Shown one piece after another: positions 8,874-17,691 of a DNA stretch of 64,000 nucleotides. The stretch covers positions 8,667 to 72,666 of the forward strand of contig DPPB01000014.1 of NCBI GenBank assembly GCA_003539495.1. The letters are read 5' to 3'. How positions within the stretch are numbered: the first letter of the stretch is position 1; each line of letters begins with the position of its first letter. The notes beneath the pieces are model-generated. The model did not search any database and was not told the DNA's origin. It saw only the letters and a list, made by a program, of their open reading frames with translations. The position numbers and the translations under genes are program-made. This DNA comes from Oscillibacter sp. GTDB lineage: Bacteria > Bacillota > Clostridia > Oscillospirales > Oscillospiraceae.

Positions 8874-9746
8874 TCAGCCCGCCTCCTCTGTCACATCCAC
8901 AGCGGTGTCCAGCACCTCCTGAGGCACGGTGATGGCATCCACATCGTTGTAGCCCAGCACCTCCATGGACATGATGAATTTGTCCACGGTCGCATCGGCG
9001 TCCTCACTGTCCTCGGAGCTCTGCAAAAGCTCCGTCATCATACTGGTCATATCAAAGACATACTTCACGGGCAGGCCCGCGTCGTTGATCCAGATGGTGA
9101 TGGGAATGCCGCTCATGCCGGCCAGCGCGCTGCTGTAATCCTCTCCCAGCAGGGAGGTGATGCTGTCCAGGCTGCCGCTCTTTTCCAGGGTCTGCTCCAG
9201 CATATCGGAGGTGATAACGCCCTCATAGCGGGTGGCGGAGGCGCCCTGCACGGTGTCCGTGCCGGCGGCCTTGAAATTGGAGCCGTTCTTCATGTATAGC
9301 TCAAAGGCCTCCACGGCGTCATACTGGTCGGTGTTCATGCCGGAGGCATCGGCCAGGCTCTTATACCACTGATTCTGACCCGCGCCGGTCATGTCCATGC
9401 CCGTATAGGCCACCATTTGGCCGTTCTCGGACACCATGTAGATCTGCACATCCTTAAGCGCCATACCCAGCATATCCATGTTCATGGTCATCTTGGCGGC
9501 GGAGGGGTTCATGGTGACCTCGGCAGTGCCGTCCGCCTTCATCTCCACCGACTGGCCCTCGGCGCTGATAGCCATTTCCATGGCGTAGGTATAGCGCATA
9601 CTGCTGATCTTTGTCAGCTCCTGCTGGGCCGCCACCATCACGGAAGCGGCGTCTGCGCCGCCATTTTCCTTGCCGCAGGCCGCCAGGGTAAACATCATAG
9701 CCAATGCCAGCGCGCCCGATGCGATCTTTCTCCACAGATTTTTCAT
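8874..9746 (-). CDS. Predicted lipoprotein (DUF6612/LppX-like fold)
   Basis: About 290 residues. The start at 9746 (MKNLWRK) follows AAAGGAAAG and gives a lipoprotein signal with lipobox LAAC, so the mature protein should be membrane-anchored on the outside. The body alternates short beta strands rich in Met, Thr and Ser (MRYTYAMEMAISAEG, MTMNMDMLGMALKDVQIYMV), resembling the half-barrel lipoproteins annotated as DUF6612 or LolA/LppX-like in Firmicutes. Role unknown; such folds bind hydrophobic ligands. Monocistronic, with its own consensus promoter and terminator. Confidence 0.7.
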   Translation of the reverse strand: MKNLWRKIASGALALAMMFTLAACGKENGGADAASVMVAAQQELTKISSMRYTYAMEMAISAEGQSVEMKADGTAEVTMNPSAAKMTMNMDMLGMALKDVQIYMVSENGQMVAYTGMDMTGAGQNQWYKSLADASGMNTDQYDAVEAFELYMKNGSNFKAAGTDTVQGASATRYEGVITSDMLEQTLEKSGSLDSITSLLGEDYSSALAGMSGIPITIWINDAGLPVKYVFDMTSMMTELLQSSEDSEDADATVDKFIMSMEVLGYNDVDAITVPQEVLDTAVDVTEEAG

Positions 9747-9808
9747 ACACTCTTTCCTTTCTGCGCCCCATAAACGGAGCAATATAGGCCGTTTCCGTCC
9801 ATATAAGC

Positions 9809-9837
9809 ATTGTATTATACAGTGCGGACATTGTCAA
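9809..9837 (-). promoter_or_regulatory. Sigma-A promoter of the lipoprotein gene
   Basis: Minus strand TTGACA and TACAAT separated by 17 bases; an overlapping TATAAT closer to the -35 box has only a 12-base spacer and is less likely to be used. Confidence 0.7.
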
Positions 9838-9857
9838 CATTTGCCCTGTTAATACAC

Positions 9858-10814
9858 TCAGCCGAAATATTTCTCCCGGAACGGTATCCCGTCCACCTGG
9901 AAGGTGCGGCCCCGGAGATAGTTTAAGATACCTGCATCCGTGGGCAGATCAAAGGTAAGCTTGTAGGAGTAAAGGGCCTGACGGGTCTCCCCATAGCCGC
10001 GGTTTTTCTCTCCGTTTCCGTACTTGCCGTCCCCCAGAAGCGGGCAGCCCATATCTGCCATGGTGGCGCGGATCTGATGGGTGCGGCCCGTGAGCAGCTC
10101 CACCTCCACCAGAGCCAGCTCCCCCCGGCGCTGGAGGGTCTTATATCGGGTCACAGCGGTCTTGGCCCCGGGCACAGGCTTATGAAACACAAATACCTGC
10201 TTTTTCTTCTCGTCCTTGCGCAGGAAGTTCTCCACCTCCCCCGCCGGCGGCCGGGGCGCGCCCAGTGTGATGCAGAGATAGCGCTTGGTCAGCTCGTGGT
10301 CACGGATTTTGTCGTTGATGATGCGCAGCGTCTCGGCATTTTTGGCGGCGATGACGATGCCGCCGGTGTTGCGGTCGATACGGTTGCACAGAGCCGGGGT
10401 AAATGCATTTTCCCACCGGGGATTCCACTCCCGCTTTTGGTAGAGGTATGCCTGGATGTGATTGATGAGGGTGTTCACCTTCTCCGTCTCGTCAGCGTGA
10501 ACTACCAGCCCCGGGCGCTTATTCAGCAGCATCAGGTTCTCATCCTCATACACGATGTCAAGGCTGGGCTTAAAGAGGGTGAGGAACATATTTTCCTCCC
10601 TCGGCTGGTCGAAAAACTCATCGTTAATATACAGCTGCAGCACGTCCCCCTGGGCCAGCCGCTGATCCCGGGCAGCCCGTTGGCCGTTGACCTTGATGCG
10701 CTTTATTCGAATGTATTTCTGCAGCAGAGCCGGGGGCAGCAGGGGCAGGGACTTCCCCACGAACCGATCCAACCGCTGCCCGGCGTCATTTTTTCCCACG
10801 GTAAGCTCACGCAT
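9858..10814 (-). CDS. RluA-family RNA pseudouridine synthase with S4 domain
   Basis: A 318-residue enzyme that isomerises specific uridines in rRNA or tRNA. Residues 1-70 form an S4 RNA-binding domain (DAGQRLDRFV, KRIKVNGQRA). The catalytic block reads NRIDRNTGGIVIAAKN around residue 145, with the nucleophilic Asp in the usual HRLDxxTSG position but Asn replacing His and Gly replacing Ser. The later motif GRTHQIRATMADMGCPLLGDGKYG is clear. Family assignment is firm; which RluA-like paralogue and which uridine cannot be told. Confidence 0.9.
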   Translation of the reverse strand: MRELTVGKNDAGQRLDRFVGKSLPLLPPALLQKYIRIKRIKVNGQRAARDQRLAQGDVLQLYINDEFFDQPREENMFLTLFKPSLDIVYEDENLMLLNKRPGLVVHADETEKVNTLINHIQAYLYQKREWNPRWENAFTPALCNRIDRNTGGIVIAAKNAETLRIINDKIRDHELTKRYLCITLGAPRPPAGEVENFLRKDEKKKQVFVFHKPVPGAKTAVTRYKTLQRRGELALVEVELLTGRTHQIRATMADMGCPLLGDGKYGNGEKNRGYGETRQALYSYKLTFDLPTDAGILNYLRGRTFQVDGIPFREKYFG

Positions 10815-10889
10815 TTGCTCTCCCCCTCCGGCAGTATAGGGTTATTGTAGCTGATTTTTGAAAAAAGTCAATTTTTTAGCAGAAAATGT

Positions 10890-10918
10890 TTGACAAGCCG
10901 CCTTTCTTCCTCTATAAT
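10890..10918 (+). promoter_or_regulatory. Perfect-consensus sigma-A promoter of yceD-rpmF
   Basis: TTGACA and TATAAT with a 17-base spacer, both boxes matching consensus exactly, 28 bases upstream of the yceD start. This fits high expression of a ribosomal protein operon. Confidence 0.88.
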
Positions 10919-10945
10919 ACAATTCGTGTCATTGTGAGGTGTGCC

Positions 10946-11449
10946 ATGCGTTTGAATGTAAACAGAGTCCTGCATACCCTGGATGCCGGCGAGAATTTCC
11001 ACTTTGAGATGGACCTTTCGGACCTGGAATTCGGCGGAGAAAAGCCTGTTATAAACCCGGTTGTTGTGGACGGCCAGGTTAGGAACAAGGCTGGTGTGCT
11101 GCTGCTGGAGCTTCAGACATCCACAACGCTTCGCTGCCGGTGCAGCCGGTGCCTGGAGAGCTTTGACCTGCCGAAAACCACAGACTATTCCTGTGTTTTG
11201 GCGGAGGAAAAGCAATTTGAGGACAGTGACGACATCGTTCTTCTGGATCACGATGAGGTGGATCTGGACGACCTTGCCCGAACGGCGTTCATCCTTGACA
11301 TGGACACAGTCTTTTTATGTTCCCCCCAATGCAAGGGCCTGTGCCCCGGCTGCGGCGTGAACCTGAACCGGGAAGCCTGCCGCTGCAAAAAGCAGGTAGA
11401 TCCCCGTTTGGCCGCCCTGGCAAAGCTCCTGCCCCGGGAGGAGGCATAA
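10946..11449 (+). CDS. yceD: YceD family (DUF177) protein upstream of rpmF
   Basis: A 167-residue member of the DUF177/YceD family, which is linked to 23S rRNA/50S subunit accumulation and is almost always encoded before rpmF. The zinc-like pattern CRCSRCLESF is in the middle and CSPQCKGLCPGCGVNLN near the C-terminus, as in the family. The start MRLNVNRVLHTL follows GAGGTG; a longer frame upstream would overlap the -10 box at 10913. The acidic central region (EDSDDIVLLDHDEVDLDD) is also typical. Confidence 0.9.
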   Translation: MRLNVNRVLHTLDAGENFHFEMDLSDLEFGGEKPVINPVVVDGQVRNKAGVLLLELQTSTTLRCRCSRCLESFDLPKTTDYSCVLAEEKQFEDSDDIVLLDHDEVDLDDLARTAFILDMDTVFLCSPQCKGLCPGCGVNLNREACRCKKQVDPRLAALAKLLPREEA

Positions 11450-11502
11450 ATACTATCAATAAATTCACTGCTCAGGCAGTATAAGACCAAGGAGGTGTCA
11501 AC

Positions 11503-11700
11503 ATGGCAGTACCTAAGGGAAAAGTATCCAAGCAAAGACGCAATAAGAGACGCAGCTCCGTGTGGAAGCTGGCGGCTCCCGGTCTGGTGGCATGCCCCAA
11601 GTGCGGTGCGCTGCATCTGCCTCACAGAATGTGCCCGGAGTGCGGTACCTACAATGGCCGTGAGGTCAAGGTCGTCAAGTCCGTGGCAGCGGATAAGTAA
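11503..11700 (+). CDS. rpmF: 50S ribosomal protein L32
   Basis: A 65-residue zinc-ribbon form of L32. The N-terminus MAVPKGKVSKQRRNKRR is diagnostic, followed by two cysteine pairs, CPKC and CPEC, that should bind zinc. AAGGAGGTG precedes the ATG. It lies 53 bases after yceD under the same promoter and is followed by a clear terminator. Confidence 0.97.
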   Translation: MAVPKGKVSKQRRNKRRSSVWKLAAPGLVACPKCGALHLPHRMCPECGTYNGREVKVVKSVAADK

Positions 11701-11716
11701 TTTTGTGTCCTTGCAG

Positions 11717-11747
11717 GAGGGAAGCGTGGCTTCCCTCTTGTTTTTTT
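11717..11747 (+). terminator. rpmF terminator
   Basis: 9-bp inverted repeat (GAGGGAAGC/GCTTCCCTC) with a 3-base loop, followed by TTG and seven T. Confidence 0.9.
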
Positions 11748-11918
11748 ACGTGAAAACGGCGGTGTGAGGGCACGCCGCCCTACGCATATATGCGGGCTGG
11801 TGCAAACGGGGCGTCGAGGACGCCGCCCCCTACGAAGTTCTATCGATAAACGGTGCGTAGGGGTCGGCCTCCCGGACGACCCGCCCGGCTTTGTACCGCA
11901 CTCCTTGCAAAAAACGAT

Positions 11919-11961
11919 GTCATTGCGAAGCCAGTGCGCACACTGGCTGTGGCAATCCGCG
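11919..11961. repeat. REP-like unit, copy 1
   Basis: Begins GTCATTGCGA and ends GTGGCAATCCG; the centre is a perfect hairpin GCCAGTG/CACTGGC. It shares both ends with copy 2 while the central stem differs in sequence. Confidence 0.6.
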
Positions 11962-12140
11962 TCCCCCGTCCCCAAGGCCCCCTTGCCTAAAGGGGGCTGG
12001 CACGGCGAAGCCGTGACTGGGGGATTCTTCTTTGCACCGCATCGGGCGGACAGGGTCGTCCGCCCCTACACACGACTTCGTAGGGGCGATCCTTGCGGTC
12101 GCCCGCCCCATGACCACTGCACCCCCATGTAAAAATCCCT

Positions 12141-12177
12141 GTCATTGCGAGGGCGCACTGCGCCCGTGGCAATCCGT
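12141..12177. repeat. REP-like unit, copy 2
   Basis: Same GTCATTGCGA and GTGGCAATCCG termini as copy 1, with a different central palindrome GGGCG/CGCCC. Conserved ends with a compensating stem are typical of REP/MITE-type units. Confidence 0.6.
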
Positions 12178-12277
12178 AATACCCTACTCCCCCATTCATA
12201 TTTTTCATCTCATCCATAAAAATCATTCGTTTTACTTTTGTTTAAAAGGCGTCTATACTATCAAATATAGAAAATGC

Positions 12278-12306
12278 TTGCGCCCCGGTACAAAAGCGGC
12301 TATAAT
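12278..12306 (+). promoter_or_regulatory. Promoter of the DUF512-der-plsY block
   Basis: TTGCGC and TATAAT with a 17-base spacer, 50 bases before the start of the DUF512 gene. Confidence 0.6.
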
Positions 12307-12356
12307 TATATAGTTATTATGTGGCATTATGCCGTTTTTTCGGGAGAGACGCACCT

Positions 12357-13655
12357 ATGAGCACCATTATCACCTCCATAGACTCCGGCAGCCCCGCCAT
12401 GCGGGCAGGGCTGCGGCCGGGCCAGCAGCTTCTGTCCATCAACGGTCACACCGTAGTGGATGTGCTGGACTACCGGTTCTACGGGTACGATCCCGTAAGC
12501 CATTTGACCCTGAAAAATGAGGACGGCTCAACCCAATCGCTCACCATCCATAAGGACGAGGGCGAGGATCTGGGATTGAATTTTGACACCTATCTTATGG
12601 ACGAGATGCGCTCATGCGCCAACCACTGCATCTTCTGCTTCGTGGATCAGATGCCCCCGGGCATGCGCGAGACCCTGTACTTTAAGGACGACGATGCCCG
12701 GCTCAGCTTCCTCCAGGGCAACTATATCACCCTCACTAATCTCACCGAGCGGGAGGCCCAGCGCATCATTGACCTGCGTATCAGCCCCATCAATGTCTCT
12801 GTCCACACCACGGACCCGAAGCTCCACTGCACCATGCTGGGCAACAAAAATGCCGAGCGCAGCCTGGACTACATCCGCGCCTTCTGCAAGGCAGGCATCG
12901 TGATGAATGGGCAGATCGTTATATGCCCCGGCTGGAACGATGGCGATCAGCTGCGCCGTACCCTGCGGGATCTGACGGAAATGCAGTTCTCCTCCTGCTC
13001 CCTGGTGCCCGTGGGCATCACCAAGTACCGCCAGGGCTTGGCCAAGCTGAAGCCTGTGGACGCCCGGTGCGCCGGGGAAATCTTGGACATCGCTGAGGAA
13101 TTCGGTCAGGAAAACCTGCGCCGCTTTGGCACGCGGCGCTTCTTCTGCGCCGACGAGCTGTTTCTCCGAGCCGGGCGGGAATTGCCGGGGGAGGGCTACT
13201 ACGAGGGCTACCGGCAATTAGAAAACGGCGTGGGTATGCTCCGCTCCCTGGAAAGCGATCTGCTCCGGGCCATGGACCTCATGGAGGATGCGCCCGCTCC
13301 CACCCCCTTTACCATCGCCACGGGCCGGGCCGCCGAGAGCTTCATGGGGCACCTGCTGGGCCTGATCCAGGAGCGCTTTCCCCAGGTGCAGGGCAAGGTA
13401 ATCGGGATAGACAACGATTTTTTCGGCCATACCATTGATGTGGCGGGCCTTTTGACCGGGCAGGACTTGGCCGCCCAGCTGAAAAAGCACAAGCCCCTGG
13501 GCCGTGTGCTGATCCCCCTGCACATGCTCCGGCACCAGGAGGATGTATTCTTGGATGATTGGACCGTGCCCCAGCTTTCCCAGGCACTGGAGACGCCTGT
13601 GCAGGTGGTGGGCATTGACGGCTTCGACCTGTGCGATGCCGTTTTTGAACTGTAA
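12357..13655 (+). CDS. DUF512 family protein with PDZ and radical-SAM-like domains
   Basis: About 432 residues. The N-terminal ~60 residues form a PDZ-like domain (SGSPAMRAGLRPGQQLLSINGH). The central part has CANHCIFCFVDQ, a CxxxCxxC pattern as in radical SAM iron-sulfur enzymes, and the C-terminal part is the DUF512 domain (FTIATGRAAESFM, DNDFFGHTIDVAGLLTGQDL). The family is widespread in Clostridia and Cyanobacteria and is often next to der, as here, but its reaction is not established. The start at 12357 follows GGGAGAG. The gap to der is 12 bases, so they are probably one transcript. Confidence 0.88.
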   Translation: MSTIITSIDSGSPAMRAGLRPGQQLLSINGHTVVDVLDYRFYGYDPVSHLTLKNEDGSTQSLTIHKDEGEDLGLNFDTYLMDEMRSCANHCIFCFVDQMPPGMRETLYFKDDDARLSFLQGNYITLTNLTEREAQRIIDLRISPINVSVHTTDPKLHCTMLGNKNAERSLDYIRAFCKAGIVMNGQIVICPGWNDGDQLRRTLRDLTEMQFSSCSLVPVGITKYRQGLAKLKPVDARCAGEILDIAEEFGQENLRRFGTRRFFCADELFLRAGRELPGEGYYEGYRQLENGVGMLRSLESDLLRAMDLMEDAPAPTPFTIATGRAAESFMGHLLGLIQERFPQVQGKVIGIDNDFFGHTIDVAGLLTGQDLAAQLKKHKPLGRVLIPLHMLRHQEDVFLDDWTVPQLSQALETPVQVVGIDGFDLCDAVFEL

Positions 13656-13667
13656 GGAGGTAAAACT

Positions 13668-14996
13668 ATGGCAAAACCTATGATCGCTATCGTGGGCCGG
13701 CCTAATGTGGGCAAGTCCATGCTGTTTAATAAGCTGATTGGCCGCCGTCTCTCCATCGTGGAGGATACCCCCGGCGTGACAAGAGACCGCATCTACGGCG
13801 AAAGTGACTGGTGCGGCCGCAAGTTCACCCTGGTAGACACCGGCGGCATTGAGCCCAATACTGACAATCAAATTCTATCCTTCATGCGTCAGCAGGCGCA
13901 GATCGCCATTGATAACGCCACCGTCATCGTCCTGGTGGTGGACATCAAGACAGGCATGACCGCCGCCGACCAAGAGGTGGCCGGGATGCTCCAGCGCTCC
14001 AAAAAGCCCATTGTGCTGGCAGTGAATAAGATGGACGCCACCGGCACTGTGGACCCGGAGTTTTATGAGTTCTATAACCTGGGCCTGGGTGACCCCATCG
14101 CCGTATCCGCCGTACACGGCCACGGCACCGGCGACCTGCTGGACGCGTGCCTTAAATACTTCCCCCCGGAGGACGAGACGGAGGAGGACGACGACGTGAT
14201 CCAGGTGGCCATCATCGGCAAGCCCAATGTGGGTAAATCCAGCCTTACCAACCGCATCCTGGGCCAGGAGCGGGTCATCGTCAGCAATGTGGCGGGCACC
14301 ACCCGGGACGCTATCGACTCCTATTTTGAAAATGAAACCGGCAAGTATAATTTCATCGACACCGCCGGCATGCGAAAAAAGTCCAAGGTGGATGACGCCA
14401 TCGAGAAATACAGCGTCCTCCGGGCCACCATGGCCATCGAGCGCAGCGACGTGTGCCTGATCCTTATCGACGCCAACGACGGCGTTACCGAGCAGGACAC
14501 CAAGATCGCGGGCCTGGCCCATGAGGCGGGTAAGGCCTGCATCATCGTGGTGAACAAGTGGGACATGGTGGAAAAGGACGGCAAGACCATGGACCGTATG
14601 CGCGAGGACATCCGTCGGGATCTGGGCTACATGACCTACGCACCCATCCTGTTCATCTCCGCCCTTACGGGCCAGCGGGTAACGCGGCTGTTTGAGCTCA
14701 TCAATTATGTGAATAACCAGGCCTCCACCCGCATCACAACAGGCATGCTCAACTCCGTTCTGGCCGATGCCCAGACCCGGGTGCAGCCTCCCACGGATAA
14801 GGGCCGCCGCCTGAAGATCTATTACATGACCCAGGTGGGCATCAAGCCCCCTCACTTCGTCATTTTCTGCAACGACAAGAAGCTCTTCCACTTCTCCTAT
14901 CAGCGATACCTGGAAAATCAGATCCGCAGCGTATTCGGCCTGGAGGGCACCCCCATTATCCTCTCCATCCGGCAGAAGGGAGACGATGACAATTAA
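13668..14996 (+). CDS. der: Ribosome biogenesis GTPase Der (EngA)
   Basis: A 442-residue protein with two tandem GTPase domains and a C-terminal KH-like domain, the hallmark of Der, which acts in 50S subunit maturation. First G domain: GRPNVGKSMLFN, DTPGVTRDR, DTGGIEP, NKMD. Second G domain (from about residue 180): GKPNVGKSSLTN, GTTRDAID, DTAGMRKKSK, NKWD. The C-terminal domain contains KIYYMTQVGIKPPHFVIFCN. Starts after AAGGAGG; its last 11 bases overlap plsY. Confidence 0.97.
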   Translation: MAKPMIAIVGRPNVGKSMLFNKLIGRRLSIVEDTPGVTRDRIYGESDWCGRKFTLVDTGGIEPNTDNQILSFMRQQAQIAIDNATVIVLVVDIKTGMTAADQEVAGMLQRSKKPIVLAVNKMDATGTVDPEFYEFYNLGLGDPIAVSAVHGHGTGDLLDACLKYFPPEDETEEDDDVIQVAIIGKPNVGKSSLTNRILGQERVIVSNVAGTTRDAIDSYFENETGKYNFIDTAGMRKKSKVDDAIEKYSVLRATMAIERSDVCLILIDANDGVTEQDTKIAGLAHEAGKACIIVVNKWDMVEKDGKTMDRMREDIRRDLGYMTYAPILFISALTGQRVTRLFELINYVNNQASTRITTGMLNSVLADAQTRVQPPTDKGRRLKIYYMTQVGIKPPHFVIFCNDKKLFHFSYQRYLENQIRSVFGLEGTPIILSIRQKGDDDN

Positions 14997-15645
14997 GCTG
15001 TCCATCTACTTTGTGGTGGGACTGACGCTGCTGGTGTCGTACCTGCTGGGCTGCTTCAACGGCTCGGTGGTCACCTCCCACTTCATCATCCGGGATGATG
15101 TACGCAAGCACGGCAGCGGTAATGCCGGGCTTACCAATTTCTACCGCACCTATGGGGCCAAATTTGCCCTCATCGTGATTCTCTGTGACATGGGCAAGAC
15201 CCTGCTCTCCTGCCTCATAGGCGGGTATCTGATGCTCTGCACCAACGGCAGCTGGACCCTGGGCGTGCTGCTGGGCGGCATCGGCTGCGAGCTGGGGCAT
15301 ATGTTCCCGGCCTACTACGGACTCAAGGGCGGCAAGGGCATTCTCTCCGGCGGAGTGCTGGTGTGGATGTTGGATTGGCGCATGGGTCTTATCGCCTGGG
15401 GGCTCTTCGTCCTCCTGTGGCTTCTGACCCGCTATGTCTCCCTGGGGTCTATCGTGGCCACAGCCAGTATGCCGGTGTCGGCGTTCTTTGTCTTTGGCCA
15501 TGACCCACTGCTGACCGCTCTGTGCGCAGTGGTGGCAGCCCTGGTCATCTTCTGCCACCGGGAGAACATCCGCCGTCTGCTGCACGGCACAGAAAATAAA
15601 TTCAAGTGGCATGTGAATCCCATCGATACAGGGGAAAATCATTAG
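14986..15645 (+). CDS. plsY: Glycerol-3-phosphate acyltransferase PlsY
   Basis: Membrane acyltransferase that transfers an acyl group from acyl phosphate to glycerol 3-phosphate, the first step of phosphatidic acid synthesis in bacteria that use PlsX/PlsY. 219 residues with about five membrane helices. The three family loops are visible: GSGNAGLTNFYRTYG, GHMFPAYYGLKGGKG and HRENIRRLLHGTENKF. The third-position Ala in GSGNAG (usually Pro) is a minor variant. The start overlaps der, suggesting coupled translation. Confidence 0.93.
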   Translation: MTIKLSIYFVVGLTLLVSYLLGCFNGSVVTSHFIIRDDVRKHGSGNAGLTNFYRTYGAKFALIVILCDMGKTLLSCLIGGYLMLCTNGSWTLGVLLGGIGCELGHMFPAYYGLKGGKGILSGGVLVWMLDWRMGLIAWGLFVLLWLLTRYVSLGSIVATASMPVSAFFVFGHDPLLTALCAVVAALVIFCHRENIRRLLHGTENKFKWHVNPIDTGENH

Positions 15646-15679
15646 CTGCGAGAAAGCAGGATACAGAAAGGAAAGCACT

Positions 15680-16612
15680 ATGAAACACAATCAGTTTCGT
15701 CAGGTGGTATTCCCCATCATCACCGCCATGATCTGGGGCTCCTCCTTCGTTGCCCAAAGCACCAGCACCGAGCACGTGGGCGCGTACACCTTCAACGCCG
15801 CCCGTTCCTTCGTGGGCTTTTTGGCCTTGCTGGTGGTGGTACAAATCTTTAAAATGCTGCGCAAGGAGCCCCCGGCGGAGCAGACCGCTGCGGAGAAAAA
15901 GGCTGGGCGGAGGGACCTGATTTTAGGCGGCATCTGCTGCGGCATCGCCTTGGCTCTGGCCTGCAACCTGCAGCAGCTGGGTATGGTGGCCGGTGCCAGC
16001 GCCGGCAAGACCAGCTTTATCACTACGCTTTATGTGGTGCTGGTGCCCATCTGTGGCCTGTTTCTCAAGAAAAAAGTCTCCCCCACCGTTTGGATCAGTG
16101 TCCTGCTGGCCGTGGCCGGCCTTTACTGCCTGTGCATTAAGGAAAATTTCACCATTGCCCCCAGCGACCTGCTGGTGATGCTGTGTGCCTTCGGCTATAC
16201 GCTGCACATCCTGGTCATCGATTACTTCACCCAAAGGGTGGACGGCGTGAAAATGAGCTGTATCCAGTTCTTGACATGCGCTATCCTTTCGGCTATACTC
16301 ATGCTGATCTTTGAACACCCCACCTGGGCGGACATTGTCCCCTGTATGGGCTCAGTCCTGTATGTGGGTGTTTTCTCCAGCGGTGTGGCCTACACCCTGC
16401 AGATTTTGGCGCAAAAGGACTCCAACCCCACCATCGTGGCTCTGCTTTTGAGCCTGGAGAGCGTGTTCGGCGCAGTGTCCGGTGCCATCTTCCTTCATGA
16501 AACCATGACCGGCAAGGAGCTGATTGGCTGCGTGCTGATGCTCATTGCCGTGGTGCTGGCGCAGCTGGATCTTCCTCTCAAGAAAAGGGATAATTCTGCT
16601 AAGGAGGCATAA
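15680..16612 (+). CDS. EamA/DMT-family transporter
   Basis: A 310-residue integral membrane protein with ten predicted helices in two EamA repeats (first begins FPIITAMIWGSSFVAQ, second around LVMLCAFGYTLHILVIDYF). This is the drug/metabolite transporter superfamily, usually exporters of amino acids or metabolites. The ATG follows AGGAAAG, 35 bases after plsY, so it may be part of the same transcript. The substrate cannot be inferred. Confidence 0.88.
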   Translation: MKHNQFRQVVFPIITAMIWGSSFVAQSTSTEHVGAYTFNAARSFVGFLALLVVVQIFKMLRKEPPAEQTAAEKKAGRRDLILGGICCGIALALACNLQQLGMVAGASAGKTSFITTLYVVLVPICGLFLKKKVSPTVWISVLLAVAGLYCLCIKENFTIAPSDLLVMLCAFGYTLHILVIDYFTQRVDGVKMSCIQFLTCAILSAILMLIFEHPTWADIVPCMGSVLYVGVFSSGVAYTLQILAQKDSNPTIVALLLSLESVFGAVSGAIFLHETMTGKELIGCVLMLIAVVLAQLDLPLKKRDNSAKEA

Positions 16613-16616
16613 GTAT

Positions 16617-16865
16617 ATGACAGAAACCATTTTGAAAATCGACGGCATGATGTGCAGCATGTGCGAGAGCCATGTGTGTGATGTAATTCGCAACAGGTTC
16701 GCCGTGAAGAAGGTCAGCGCGTCCCATTCCAAGGGTACGGCCACCGTCATTTCCCCGGAGCCTTTGGACGAGGAGGCCCTGCGCAGGGCCATCACCGAAA
16801 CAGGCTATGAGGTCAAGGCTGTAGAATCCAAACCCTATGAAAAGCACGGCCTGTTCCATAGATAA
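16617..16865 (+). CDS. Heavy-metal-associated (HMA) domain protein
   Basis: An 82-residue ferredoxin-fold protein with the metal-binding motif GMMCSMCESHV (MxCxxC) near the N-terminus and the end motif ETGYEV, as in copper chaperones of the CopZ type. The start is set by AAGGAGG ten bases upstream and lies just after the transporter stop. No copper ATPase is nearby, so the partner is unknown. The C-terminal tail (SKPYEKHGLFHR) is basic. Confidence 0.85.
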   Translation: MTETILKIDGMMCSMCESHVCDVIRNRFAVKKVSASHSKGTATVISPEPLDEEALRRAITETGYEVKAVESKPYEKHGLFHR

Positions 16866-16911
16866 AAGCATCAAAAGCCCCCCGCCTCACAGCACTTCCT
16901 GATATGCAATT

Positions 16912-16950
16912 ACCCCCTGATGTAGGATAATAACTACATCAGGGGGTGTT
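16912..16950 (+). terminator. Terminator after the HMA gene
   Basis: Perfect 14-bp inverted repeat (16912-16925 and 16934-16947) with an 8-base loop, followed by GTTTTG. Confidence 0.8.
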
Positions 16951-17039
16951 TTGTCTATTGTCCGTTTTTGCTGGTCCTGTTCATCACAGCAGGGGGAGCT
17001 TTTTCTTTTCCGTATCGAAACGCTTTTGAAGCAAACCTC

Positions 17040-17681
17040 TTATTCCTCCGGGACCTTGGCCTTCGGCAGGCTCCAACGGAAGTGAGCCGCCAGCAATCGG
17101 ATGGCCACCACCACCGTGCTGCCCATCAGCAGCGCAGCCGTGTCGTCCCAATACAGGTGGCATACCACCCACACAGCGGCGCCCGCCAGGGCCGCCAGGG
17201 CATAGATATGCTTGCGGAATATGTACGGCACGTTACCCGCCAGGGAATCCCGCACCACGCCGCCGCCCACACCAGTAATGGTCCCCAGCAGAGCCACGGC
17301 AAACCAGCTCCCCTCCGGTAGATGGCTATAGGCAATCTGTTCGCCCACCACGGTAAATGCCGCCAGGCCCAGGGAATCTGCCCACAGCAGCAGCCGCTCA
17401 AATAGCAGCGTGCTCCTGAGCAGCAGGCCGCGCAGCGGGGGCAAAAACGCAGCTGCGGAGGAAACCAGCGCTACACATACCGTCAGCGGGTCGTCAAATA
17501 CCTTGGGCGGTGTGATGCCCAGCAGCAAATCCCGCAGCACACCGCCGCCCACGGCGGTAATAAGGCCCAGGATCATAACGCCCAGCAAATCCATCTGCCT
17601 CCGAAGCGCCGTCATAGCACCGGACAGGGCAAAGGCCACGGTACCCACCATCTCCATACACAACAGGATCAGTTCGTTCAT
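17040..17681 (-). CDS. TRIC-type (UPF0126) cation channel family protein
   Basis: A 213-residue membrane protein of seven predicted helices made of two homologous halves. Each half carries the family motif GGGxxRD: VGGGVLRDLLLG and VGGGVVRDSLAG. Prokaryotic TRIC homologues form trimeric potassium-permeable channels. The start at 17681 (MNELILL) has GAGAGG six bases upstream; an ATG two codons earlier abuts that site. It begins 11 bases after the hydrogenase-like gene, so co-transcription is likely. Confidence 0.87.
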   Translation of the reverse strand: MNELILLCMEMVGTVAFALSGAMTALRRQMDLLGVMILGLITAVGGGVLRDLLLGITPPKVFDDPLTVCVALVSSAAAFLPPLRGLLLRSTLLFERLLLWADSLGLAAFTVVGEQIAYSHLPEGSWFAVALLGTITGVGGGVVRDSLAGNVPYIFRKHIYALAALAGAAVWVVCHLYWDDTAALLMGSTVVVAIRLLAAHFRWSLPKAKVPEE

Positions 17682-17691
17682 TAGCATCCTC

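Larger units (their letters stand above)
11757..12180. repeat. Island of short intergenic repeat units
   Basis: About 420 bases without a credible gene, made of several short palindromic or repeated units. Five variants of a TAGGGG/CCCCTA-bounded unit with a GTCG-GACGACCCGCC-like core occur around 11765, 11807, 11855, 12038 and 12080, in both orientations. A unit with AAAGGGGG...TGGCACGGCGAAGCCGTGACTGGGGG lies near 11990-12025. Two REP-like units are listed separately. Reading frames here are GC-rich, repetitive and lack ribosome sites. Units of this kind are scattered in many gut Firmicutes genomes; their role is unknown. Confidence 0.6.

Noticed and set aside
11757..12180. CRISPR array
   Set aside because: Units differ in sequence and orientation, spacing is irregular, and no cas genes are present.
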